Shown piece after piece: positions 40,496-50,211 of a stretch of DNA of 64,000 nt (the stretch's first letter is position 1; every line of letters begins with the position of its first letter). A model generated the notes under the pieces. It saw only the letters and a list, made by a program, of their open reading frames with translations. It was not told the origin of the DNA and ran no database searches. The stretch is from Schizochytrium sp. TIO01 (taxonomy: Eukaryota > Sar > Bigyra > Thraustochytrida > Thraustochytriidae). The stretch lies in contig SMSO01000034.1 of the NCBI GenBank assembly GCA_004764695.1, forward strand, positions 265,501 through 329,500. The letters run 5' to 3'. The translations under genes were made by a program, and so were the position numbers.

Positions 40496-42319
40496 ATGGA
40501 GCTAGATTTCAAGCTCGAGCATGATCAGCTAACGACGAGCCCTGAAGAGTCCTTTCTCTTGGGAACTATCACCACTGGTGAAGAGAAGGTTGATGGTGCC
40601 GTTTTGCTGGTGCTTCTCGACACTAGTCGCTCGATGGACCATCGCCAACCAGAGCTCGAGACAGTGGACGACTTCTATCGAAGCAGAATTGAAGTAATCA
40701 AGGTAGCTTTGTTTGAGCTTCTTGATGAAGCAAATGAGAATGACCTGGTCGGACTCATTACCTTCGATAATGATGCCGAGACAATCTTTGAAATTGAACA
40801 TGCTACAGCAGAAAATAAAAATTATTGGAGAGAAGCCATCAATGAAAACATTGAGTTTGCCGGGCAAACAAACCTTGAAAAAGGCATCAGATCTGCCGTG
40901 AATGAGCTTGAGTACGTGGAGTCTTTTCTTCAGAAAGACTCAGCGGTGATAGTTATTATTTGTGATGGCTATATCACATCAGGGGTTGGATATCCACGTT
41001 CCAGAAATCAAGTTAACGTTGCTCACCAGAATCTTATTAGCTTGATCAGGAGACAACTAGAACAACTCGAAAACATGAATGTTTCTATTCACTCCTGTGG
41101 CATTGGAAATGAATTCGATAGACGATTCCTTCAGAGGATATCATCAGACTGTGGATCTGGGGGGCGCTTTCAAGGATTTGTTTTACCTGAAGAGCAGTTG
41201 AAGACCTCTAGTGGGTTTTTATCTACATTGCTTCAAAACGAGAGGCGGACGCTCAAGGGCAAAACCGGGGTATACTACACCCTTACTGCGGAACCCGGTA
41301 CCACATTGGCAATCCGTACAGCAACTGAAGCGTATGATCCGAGCTGCTTGGAAATTGAAGAACTTGAAACTGGCAAGTATAAGATTACACCCAAGAAGCA
41401 GTTTGTACATAGGAAGGTACTATTTACAATGGTTGTTTTGCTGGAGGAAGTAGTAACACCAAATCAAAATCATAAAGTTGCTCGATTTTACTCGAGTACA
41501 GATAGCCATACAAAATATGTTTTTGTTGATCGATGCGACACAAGAACCCAGAATACGAAGCGCAATATAAGGCGAAGAGCTGTTGAAAAGCAGAATAGTT
41601 TAGCTACTGAACTGGAAAATCTGAGCAAGCAAACAGACCAGGAACAGGTTGAAAACATCGATGAGTCGCATAGAAAGTTGATTGATTTTAAACAGAGTCT
41701 TCAAAGTGTTTTCAACCTTGCGTGTACTTTTGGTCAAGATCCACCTTCCACTAACCAGCTTCTACAGATTTCTTTGATTCTGGAAAAGGTTTTGAAAGCT
41801 GTTACAGATGCTATGAGTGAAATTCAAACAGGCATTACATCATTAAGGCAATCGGTTTTGGGGTTCCGCCTTGGATCATTATTTGCAACGTTTGCAGATA
41901 TCCTTCGAACACAGATGCCGTCCACCTTCGTTTTTGCGTACACCGAGGACAGTGAAGAGGACGTGGAAGTTAGTCTGAGGAAGCAAATATCGGATGCTGA
42001 AAAGGAGATCCAAAGATTGGAGGAGCTGGGTCGCGTTCATGGTTTCGATGAAAACCAGTTCAGTATCGCCGAATGCCATGCACGTTTAAAAAGAATCGAG
42101 GAGCGCAAAATGGAGCTTCAAAAAGAGCTAAGAGAAATTGGGCTTCTAAGAGAACCATCATCGCAAATATCCCGGAGAAGTTCTTCAGGAAGTCAACCCA
42201 GACGAAGCATCTCAAGGTTCTTTCCACGTATCTTGCGACGTCAAGAAGAGCCTTCTACAAGATCAAGTGCAGACGGCTCTTCTCGAACAAGCTCAGATTC
42301 ATTTGATGCTCAAGAATAA
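40496..42319 (+). CDS. Class B vWA-domain protein 1 (module 1)
   Basis: A 607-residue protein starting at an ATG (MELDFKLEHD). Its vWA domain begins almost at once, with all MIDAS motifs intact: DTSRS at 42-46, GQTNLEKGI with the conserved Thr, and ICDGYI with the third Asp. A beta-rich part follows (about 250-350), then helical and coiled-coil-like stretches (about 360-560). The C-terminus is Ser/Arg-rich and basic (RRSISRFFPRILRR). The same plan recurs in the three class B copies at 56-64 kb: N-terminal vWA, helical middle, basic Ser-rich tail with an amphipathic helix. The basic tail might bind membrane or an acidic partner. It is transcribed away from class A vWA 1 and toward TIR-STAND 2, whose stop lies only 95 bp beyond this stop. 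Probably a cytosolic adaptor or scaffold; the function is inferred. Confidence 0.9.
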   Translation: MELDFKLEHDQLTTSPEESFLLGTITTGEEKVDGAVLLVLLDTSRSMDHRQPELETVDDFYRSRIEVIKVALFELLDEANENDLVGLITFDNDAETIFEIEHATAENKNYWREAINENIEFAGQTNLEKGIRSAVNELEYVESFLQKDSAVIVIICDGYITSGVGYPRSRNQVNVAHQNLISLIRRQLEQLENMNVSIHSCGIGNEFDRRFLQRISSDCGSGGRFQGFVLPEEQLKTSSGFLSTLLQNERRTLKGKTGVYYTLTAEPGTTLAIRTATEAYDPSCLEIEELETGKYKITPKKQFVHRKVLFTMVVLLEEVVTPNQNHKVARFYSSTDSHTKYVFVDRCDTRTQNTKRNIRRRAVEKQNSLATELENLSKQTDQEQVENIDESHRKLIDFKQSLQSVFNLACTFGQDPPSTNQLLQISLILEKVLKAVTDAMSEIQTGITSLRQSVLGFRLGSLFATFADILRTQMPSTFVFAYTEDSEEDVEVSLRKQISDAEKEIQRLEELGRVHGFDENQFSIAECHARLKRIEERKMELQKELREIGLLREPSSQISRRSSSGSQPRRSISRFFPRILRRQEEPSTRSSADGSSRTSSDSFDAQE

Positions 42320-42414
42320 CCAAATACTAAAACTCAGTCACTGTACTTCTCTTCATCGAAGAAAGTTTGAAAACCATACTAAGCAAAACCTTGAAAAGCT
42401 AAACAAATACGAAG

Positions 42415-45400
42415 TTAATGAGAGCTGTTCTTCTCAATTTTTAACATAGATAGAGTACTACTTCCTGCAACAAAACCGTAAAAGCTTGTCTCTGATGCTG
42501 TCCAGTGGCTTATATTGTCATCAAAAGTAAAGCTTGAAGTCTCAGGATATTGCACGTGCCCGCCCTGGACTTGCCATTTTCCAGGCCGATCTCTCTTCCA
42601 ATCACATTTGGAGACTGTCGCTTGATCAATAGGTTCAATGGATTTCCTATCTTGGGCTATGTGCCAGCCACGTTTCACCCCATATTGGGTTTTTGCCAGC
42701 AAAATGTCCTCTGACAGGCAGAGATCAGTGGCTATGAAGGTCAGTTTTCGCGAAGCAAGCTCTGCAAGAGAGTTCAAATCCCATATTTTGAGGACTTTGT
42801 CACTAGATGCAGTTGCAACCCAGTCAGTCGCAACAACGATCGAGGTGATTTTGTCTTTATGAGCATCGACGATACACATCTCTGCTTTTTCTTCTCCTTT
42901 GGAACGCTCCCAGACTCGTATGCCTCCTTTGCAATCCCCACTCAAAATATACTCAGGAGCTAGTGCAAGGCACGAGGATGGTGCTGCCGCTGCATCTGGT
43001 TGTACGTGACGACTGATATTGTCATCATCTTGTTCATCTCTACCCAAGGGCAACATAGAAAGCCGTCCTACTCGAATCTGGCCATTCTCGTATCCAATAA
43101 CACTTCGCTCCTTTGGACTTAGCGTAACACTCGTTACAGCTGAGTTACTTTTTATGAGTCCAGTGCACTTGATTGCTTCAAGATCTGTAAGGTCCCAGCT
43201 GCAAACAGTTCCATCTTCTGATCCACTTAGTAGGAAAAGTTTCGTTCTAAATTTACGAATAGAGAGGGATGAAATACGACCTAAATGTAGACGCTCGCCT
43301 TCCTGTGAAATGCGATGAGCAGAAGCAGTCTGGTTCGACGATTTGCTTGAAGTATCATCACTCTGGTCCTCGATTTTCCACACAGAAATTTCTCCTTTCT
43401 CATTCCCCACAATGATTAAACTTTCACCATACATAACAAATGCAGTACACACCGCAGATACCAAATCTTGCAACACCCTTGTGCAGCATTCCGAATCACT
43501 CTGGTGAAGGTCCCAGCTAAGAATCTGAAAATCTTCGGTGGCTACAAATATCGACTTTAAAGTCAGTGCTACACCAATAATAATTTTTTTTGTATCAAAT
43601 TCTCTTCGGGGCTTGTGGTCCTCACTTGAGTGATCCCATAGAGTTACACAGCCGTCTAATGATCCACTCACCAGATATTTTGAATCCATTGCCATAGATG
43701 TGATATCCATGTCATGCCTGCTAGGAAACTCCTTCTGGTGATATTTTGAATCCATTGCCATACACGTGATATCCATGTCGTGCCTGCTAGGAAATTCCTT
43801 CTGGTCTAATTCTGTTGGTGTGTAAACACGGATTAGCCGACCTTCTTCACCGCTAAACGCACATGCAAATGCGACTTCCCCATTGCTTTCTGAAGAACAC
43901 ATAGCCAAGCATGTTGGTATCATATCGATGTCAAGGTGGAAGAGTTTCTCACCAGTGTAGATATTCCACGCATTGACCTGCTCGTCATCTTCTGATAAGG
44001 AAATAAAAAGGTTGGCCGCAGCTGCAAGACTCGTTACATCATCGTGATGCTTTCCGCTTAAAGTGTACAGAAAGAAGCCCTGGGTGGTTGAATTAACTGG
44101 CATAAGTTCATCATAGGAAAGGCTGTGCCGGCCTTCTGCACCTGTGCATAAAGGATGCTCTTTCGACAGACGACAAAGAATTTGGGTCCGAAGTTGACGA
44201 GAGTCGAAAATAAGTGCGTCAGTATTTTGCACAAGAAAATCAATTGTTGTGATCGCAGCAGATTGTTCCTTTGGAGCAACAGAGCGATATTGTTCAAGGT
44301 CTTTGTTCCACAGTGTGACATCTACACCCTGTTGCACAATCGCCCCATAGATCTTGTCATAATCTACTAGGTATCTGGCGAGATCTTCCAATCGATTTGC
44401 CTCAAGCAGATGGTATATTGCATGTTTAGCGCTAAAGAGACACTCTGATACCCTATCTTGACAAACCTCAGCTAAAAGCGCATGGCCCTTTGCCAAAATT
44501 GGCCTTAGGTCCTCCCGTAAAATACTTTTGATTCGCTCGAAGTCTCCCAATTTGACCGTCTCAAGTCTTGTGCGTTCCAAAATTCCTTGAGAGGAATCAA
44601 TAACAACTTGTATGTCTTCTGTATATGCCACATGTAGAAGAGTTTTTACAATATCAAATGGAATTGCCTCGCGTGCTACACACAAAGCACACAAGAAGTC
44701 CTTGCGCTTATTCCCGTCCGCACTGTTTTCATTTAGAAAATTATCCCTTAAACATGACTCGTAGATTTCCAGAGGTGATCGTGAATCTTCTGGTTGGTTT
44801 GGTAGAGATGTCGTATCAAAGTCATACTGAGTAACAAAGTTGCTGGCTTCACCCATGTTCCCCCCACTTTTTCGCAGTGTCAAGGCTATCCATTCGTCAA
44901 GGGGCTGGGTATTGGGATATTTCTCTTCGAGTCTAATTTTTGCGACCTGTTTGACATCTTGGTAATTGTTGGGTAATTGCGGGTCTAGAAGATGAACTAG
45001 AGAATTTGACAAGATATCTTGTCTCTGACTAGACAGAATGAGGCCGACCCATTTGGGCAGCCTTTCGTTCCAATCATTTAAAAGTCGTTGAAGATCATCT
45101 TTTCCTTCAGTGATGAAGTCAAAGCCATCAATAATGACCACAACATTGCGTTCACTTTTGACGCTTCCTAGTGGCTTAACAATAAATTCAGTGAAGATAA
45201 CATCTAGTGTGACGCTCTCTAGCTCGGAAAAGTTTGTGAATGTTTCTGATACCGCTGTTATTTGATTACAGCAAGTTTGCACAGACTTCTGTAGTTGTTT
45301 GGCAATGCTTAGCAAAACAAATTTCGCAGACTTATTTGAGGTACGCCCATGGGACTCTGCTTCTTCTGGGACAAAAAATGCTGCAGCGACTAGAATCGTT

Positions 45401-46251
45401 GATGCAGACTTTGAGAATATTCCCTTCATCTTCTGGGAGAGGCGACGTAACGATAGTCGCCTGGATGCGTGTTGGGAGTCACGTTCCCAGTTCGAAAATG
45501 CTTTTGGATCTAGACATTGCGCAATTTTGTCTGGATTGAAGAATTCGCCGATGCCGCAGAGGGCAGCCAAGAACACAGATTTCCCCATTCCTTTATCTCC
45601 CGAGATGAGTAGAGAGTTTGAAAAAGGTTTTGAAGCCCATGTTTTAACAGCATTAAAGAGCCACGTTCGAGTATCCTCGATAAATTTGTAATAAAGGTCC
45701 TTAATTCTGGCCAAGTTTTTGGATTCATCCAACCCTACCAGAAGTGAGGCTCCAGCATCACTTTTAATACCTGCTTCGCGTTCCTTCATAATTGCATCGA
45801 AAATAAATCTCGCGGCTTCTCTGGCGTTGTTTTGATTTTCCTCAGCTATAGAATGGTACAACAATGGCGCCAATCGAAGGAGCCTGAGGCCCCAATTTTT
45901 TTGATCATGCATATTCGGATTTTGCACAACAGGAAAGACGGTTTTTTGCGAGTGATGTGTCAGCATCACATCAAATTCAAATGAACAATTTTGAAAGCTA
46001 CCTTCGTCATCCAACTTTTGTTGGTATTCCGTTGTGATGAAAACTACCATGTACTCGCTGTTTACGATGCCCTTGGCAATTTGTATATCAAGGCCGCGGC
46101 CAACCATTAGGTCGTTCATATCTTGCCAAACATCAAGGTTTAGCTTGCTAAGTTCTTCATAAACCATGCAGACAAACTTCTGACGTTCCCTGTTTGGTCC
46201 CCACGCATAGGATAAGAATATGTCCTTCGCAAAGGCTTCCGTTCGTGGCAT
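42415..46251 (-). CDS. TIR-NACHT/STAND-WD40 protein 2 (module 2)
   Basis: This 1,278-residue paralogue of the protein at 31984-35700 starts at an ATG (MPRTEAFAKD). Its TIR domain (1-130) shows IFLSYAWG (11-18), DVWQDMNDL near 40-48, YMVVFITTEY (67-76), and CSFEF with Glu92 at exactly the same position as in paralogue 1. Walker A is GDKGMGKS (218-225) and Walker B VVVIIDGFD (370-378). The helical arm has CVAREAIPFD and YLVDYDKIYGAI, and WD40 repeats run from about 735 (for example LVSGSLDGCVTLWD). A 22-residue segment beginning QKEFPSRHDMDI is duplicated in tandem just before that repeat, which may distort one blade. The same sensor architecture is inferred. It converges on class B vWA 1 and precedes class A vWA 2 on its own strand. 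Confidence 0.93.
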   Translation of the reverse strand: MPRTEAFAKDIFLSYAWGPNRERQKFVCMVYEELSKLNLDVWQDMNDLMVGRGLDIQIAKGIVNSEYMVVFITTEYQQKLDDEGSFQNCSFEFDVMLTHHSQKTVFPVVQNPNMHDQKNWGLRLLRLAPLLYHSIAEENQNNAREAARFIFDAIMKEREAGIKSDAGASLLVGLDESKNLARIKDLYYKFIEDTRTWLFNAVKTWASKPFSNSLLISGDKGMGKSVFLAALCGIGEFFNPDKIAQCLDPKAFSNWERDSQHASRRLSLRRLSQKMKGIFSKSASTILVAAAFFVPEEAESHGRTSNKSAKFVLLSIAKQLQKSVQTCCNQITAVSETFTNFSELESVTLDVIFTEFIVKPLGSVKSERNVVVIIDGFDFITEGKDDLQRLLNDWNERLPKWVGLILSSQRQDILSNSLVHLLDPQLPNNYQDVKQVAKIRLEEKYPNTQPLDEWIALTLRKSGGNMGEASNFVTQYDFDTTSLPNQPEDSRSPLEIYESCLRDNFLNENSADGNKRKDFLCALCVAREAIPFDIVKTLLHVAYTEDIQVVIDSSQGILERTRLETVKLGDFERIKSILREDLRPILAKGHALLAEVCQDRVSECLFSAKHAIYHLLEANRLEDLARYLVDYDKIYGAIVQQGVDVTLWNKDLEQYRSVAPKEQSAAITTIDFLVQNTDALIFDSRQLRTQILCRLSKEHPLCTGAEGRHSLSYDELMPVNSTTQGFFLYTLSGKHHDDVTSLAAAANLFISLSEDDEQVNAWNIYTGEKLFHLDIDMIPTCLAMCSSESNGEVAFACAFSGEEGRLIRVYTPTELDQKEFPSRHDMDITCMAMDSKYHQKEFPSRHDMDITSMAMDSKYLVSGSLDGCVTLWDHSSEDHKPRREFDTKKIIIGVALTLKSIFVATEDFQILSWDLHQSDSECCTRVLQDLVSAVCTAFVMYGESLIIVGNEKGEISVWKIEDQSDDTSSKSSNQTASAHRISQEGERLHLGRISSLSIRKFRTKLFLLSGSEDGTVCSWDLTDLEAIKCTGLIKSNSAVTSVTLSPKERSVIGYENGQIRVGRLSMLPLGRDEQDDDNISRHVQPDAAAAPSSCLALAPEYILSGDCKGGIRVWERSKGEEKAEMCIVDAHKDKITSIVVATDWVATASSDKVLKIWDLNSLAELASRKLTFIATDLCLSEDILLAKTQYGVKRGWHIAQDRKSIEPIDQATVSKCDWKRDRPGKWQVQGGHVQYPETSSFTFDDNISHWTASETSFYGFVAGSSTLSMLKIEKNSSH
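43675..43806. repeat. 66-bp in-frame tandem duplication inside TIR-STAND 2
   Basis: The units at 43675-43740 and 43741-43806 are nearly identical and keep the frame (22 codons each). The duplicated peptide contains SRHDMDIT and MAMDSKY, one copy with Cys and one with Ser at the same position. It lies between two WD40 repeats. Confidence 0.95.
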
Positions 46252-49200
46252 ATTTACAGCCTTGCTTTAGCAGATATGATCTCGTCAATTCCCGGACTGG
46301 GCTCGCCTGTCTTCAAGGAGTTCTGCTGCAGCTTTGCACTTGCGTGAGGTATTTCAACCCAAGTAAAAGTTTTGACAGACTACTAATAGAATAAGTATAG
46401 AACTTTTGAAATAGCATTCAAAACGAGTAGTTAGTTTACGATATTACTGTGTAATTATAGGGTAGACACGATGGAGGAAGTCTGCAAAAGTTGTAGTGTA
46501 AAGCTGCTTTGTTGAAAAGTTGAGAACCCCAAATAGGAATAATGTTTTTGAAAAGAAAAATTATTCTTTTAAACTTAAAAAAACTCTAACTAAAATGACG
46601 AGTTTCTGAGAAGGGCCTAAGCTAGTTTTTTAAAAGAAAGTAATAGAATAGAAAGGTAAACCTTTAAAAAGAAAACAGATACTTATCTACTGATGGGTAA
46701 ACTAAGATACGTGCTTTTATCATATGGTTTTTGACTTGGCACGATTGATATTGGTAATTTCTTGGGATCGACGGCACCAAGTGATAGTAGATCAAACTAA
46801 TTGATGGTCTTAGTAACAACTGTTCTGGTTATCTTCAAATGGCGCGCGTGGTATTAAAAAAAAAATGGTTGCGCACTCTACAGATTCCCAAAATCTATGT
46901 CAATTTTGCATGACAGTGCTCTTTGTTAGCAACATTCAGGGAAACGGTCGAGCACGCACATCAGGTTACTACTAGCCTACTCTAGCACAATTTTTTTTTG
47001 TTAGAAGCTGTAATCGTTTGCAAACATAATCAATTAAAGCCACGATCTTTAGTGTTTGAAGATCTAGCTTGATCTTTTAGTTTCAGGTTTAGTCCAGATT
47101 TGATCATTCAAGTTTTTAATTTGGCTATACTAGACAGTTTGTTGATGGGGTCGATGGTTAGTCAGCAATGTAGTTATGTTGTAGCTCCTACTACCTTTTA
47201 AATTATATAATAAATTGTAAATATAAATATACAAATAATAATAATAATAGAATTTAAATCGACAGAATTTTCTAAGAGATCTAGCACAAATAAGTTAAGA
47301 AAAAGAACAAGAAATGACTTGACGACTTAAAGCATAAACATGCGTCTAGGTTCTCGACTTTTTGCAAAATCTTCAGACGCTACATTTAACGTAGTTTGGG
47401 CTTAAATAATAACTAGCTAGAGAACAAGGACATGTTGTAAGCCGGTCAATCCCGAAGTGAGGACCTGTGGAGTTTTAAACGAGCCTTAACGTGGGGAGAT
47501 GGCACTTCGTTCTTTAAATGTTCTAGGACGTATGGTGTATTTCTACCAATTCTATTCCTAACAATTATTTTGCTGGGTTAAACTCGCCTCTACAAATCGT
47601 CCATTTAGTACTCTAATAGACTCTGAATAGCGAGTATATCTTCATCCCCCACTTTCCCTCAGAACTGCGCAGAAACAACTCAGTTCCTCTTCAAATGCTT
47701 CATCATTATTATCCATGCAGTCCTTCTGCACGCGCGTGCTTGGTAGTCTGGTGCTTATTCGCAATCATAGTTTAATTTATATATTATGAGAATATGTTTT
47801 TTACTTTCTTAAAAAAGAAAAGAAAAGAATAATAATGAAGGATTGTTCAGACTCCTACATTTTAAATGCACAAAAAGCTTCTTTCTCTCAAGCATTTTCT
47901 TAACATCTTAAAATTTTAAACTTTATTCTTCTTTTTCGAAGAAAAAGGAAAGAAAAGATGAAAAACAAAATGAAAAATAAATTTACACTTTGGTTAGGAA
48001 GGGTGCACACGAAGGTTCTAGGTAGGCCAAGAAAGATCTTTGCAGCCTGGAATGAAGACCAATCTTGACGACGTTGAATGTGAGCCAGCCATGGCAGGCA
48101 CTATAGAAGAGGAAGCGACGTGATCAACGCAAAGGGATGGTGACCAAAGAAACGCTGTTTTGACGACTTTTTGCACGCCCCTCTTTAGATCGATGCCCAG
48201 TTTCTGATCGCCGAACTGCTTGCACAGGGATATTATATCTATCTTTTTAATCGAAACACTACACAAATCAATCAATTTTTTTGCTTGCATTGTATAAAGG
48301 ATGAATCATTATAGAATTCCTCAGCACTTTCCAGGAAGAAAGTAATAGAGAATGCCTTGCCCATCTTTGCAGTTGCCTATGATGAGAGAGCCATTGCCTG
48401 CGTGCCAAGTCGCCAATCAACCGAAGTCTATTCCACTCGCCCAGGCGAGAGGACTCTAAACCACCAAGGGGGGGAATCGAGACTCTTAAGTGGGCCATGG
48501 TATCATGGACATCATCATGTGCAGCTCAGGCACTGCACACCCTTGCACACACTTACCTTTTTCGGAATGAGCTCAGGTTTGATCAACCATGATCCATACC
48601 CATACCCACTTATATTAACCAACCATTTCATTTCATGCACACTTATTCATTTATTTTAAAAATAAAAAACTTAAAAACAAATCTTATGTATACCCTTAAA
48701 ATGTAAAAGTATCTTTAAGGAAAGTCAGGTTAATATTATTATTATTAGTAATCATGTTTTTAATTTTATTCTAAGGGATCTTATCTAGGTTGTTTTGATT
48801 AAGCGTGATTCCTCATTGAGAGGTCAAGTTTAATTACGTGGGAGGACCCACATTTGGTTCAATGTGATATGCGTCATTAACTCAGTCTCATGAACGAAGA
48901 AATGCAAGGCTAAAGCTCATCATGCGAAAAGCCCTTATGCCATGATATGGTGATGATGGTATTTAAGTTATATATATTGTACGTTCATTTCTTCGCCTCC
49001 AAGATACTCCAAGCAAAACTATTGCTCAACTTTTACCAAAGAAAGATAGCGTCTCATAGTATTGGATCAGTGAAGCAGCGAACTATCCACAGTGACATAT
49101 GACATTCAACTCGGTACTTCTTGTATATTTGTGTAAGCAAACCTGTGCTTTTAGGATTTAACGCAAACACTGGAAAAAAGAAAAGAAAAAAAGAGCCTTA

Positions 49201-50211
49201 CCAATGAACTAGAGAGTCATCTAGTAAAATGCCTCAATCATTTCTACCATGGTAGTTGAAGTTGGGTTTATGATCAATGGGCTCTACAAAATGCCTATTT
49301 ACAAATGTAATTCTTTATCAATGCCATCTTTTGATAATCACCTAACGGACAAATTTCATTAACCAGCGTCAATAGGTATTGGAGTTAGAAGAGATGAGAT
49401 GCGATAATCATGGATATTCACAGCACTTGATAGACTGGACTATTTAAAATGTCTCTAGTAGTACTTTCAAGTATCTCGGTACTTTTGATTAGGCTTATTA
49501 TGTACAGGTCTGTGATCCAGTTCGAGCTGCAACTGGGCTTGCAAATCATGTTATGAATCTGATTCACTCAGCAACAGATACTTTGTTAATTTAGATTCAA
49601 GTTTATATCTGGAAACGATAATCCTTACCACTATCGCATCACGTATTTGTTCATCGATCTTTTGGCGTTATAACAACGTAGTTAGATTGGCTAGATTTTG
49701 CAGTTGGTGAAATCTAAACCTTCAGCCTGAAAATAGGTACAAGATCTCTAAATTCAGCGAACTTATAGCTAGGATTGCCATTGCAACTTGAAGTTTGTGC
49801 ATAGATAGATTACGTTGAATAAAAGAGGCTCAACTTAAGAGCAAGAGAGTATATTAAATGTTCGGCATTAACACGTTTTAGGTTGAGTGAAATTAAGTCT
49901 TTGAGTATCGTGGCTTGTATTTAAAAAAAATGTATAGAATGTTGGTAAATATATATTTCTTTCTAGTATCTTTCCAAGAGCCATTTGCAGAAATAACCTG
50001 ATTTGACAATACCCGTAAAACTATATTTTTGCAACACAATTTAAGAATTAACAAGGTATTTACAGCAAACACCAATTTATTGAAATAGGCAGGAATTCAA
50101 ACAAACCACATGTAATTGAAATTAAATTTAATAATAACCGGATAGATGGCATCGTTCGGGTTATGTTTGGACAGTTGCGCATTTAAAATGTCCTGGTGCA
50201 ATTAAAAATTG
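46252..50211. other. Long gene-free spacer in module 2
   Basis: About 4 kb, AT-rich, between TIR-STAND 2 and class A vWA 2. Module 1 has only 1.06 kb here. Short frames (48018-48290, 48268-48498, 48357-48659) show no domain. Simple AT tracts are common (for example ATA repeats near 47,235). No tRNA or other RNA recognised. Confidence 0.45.
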
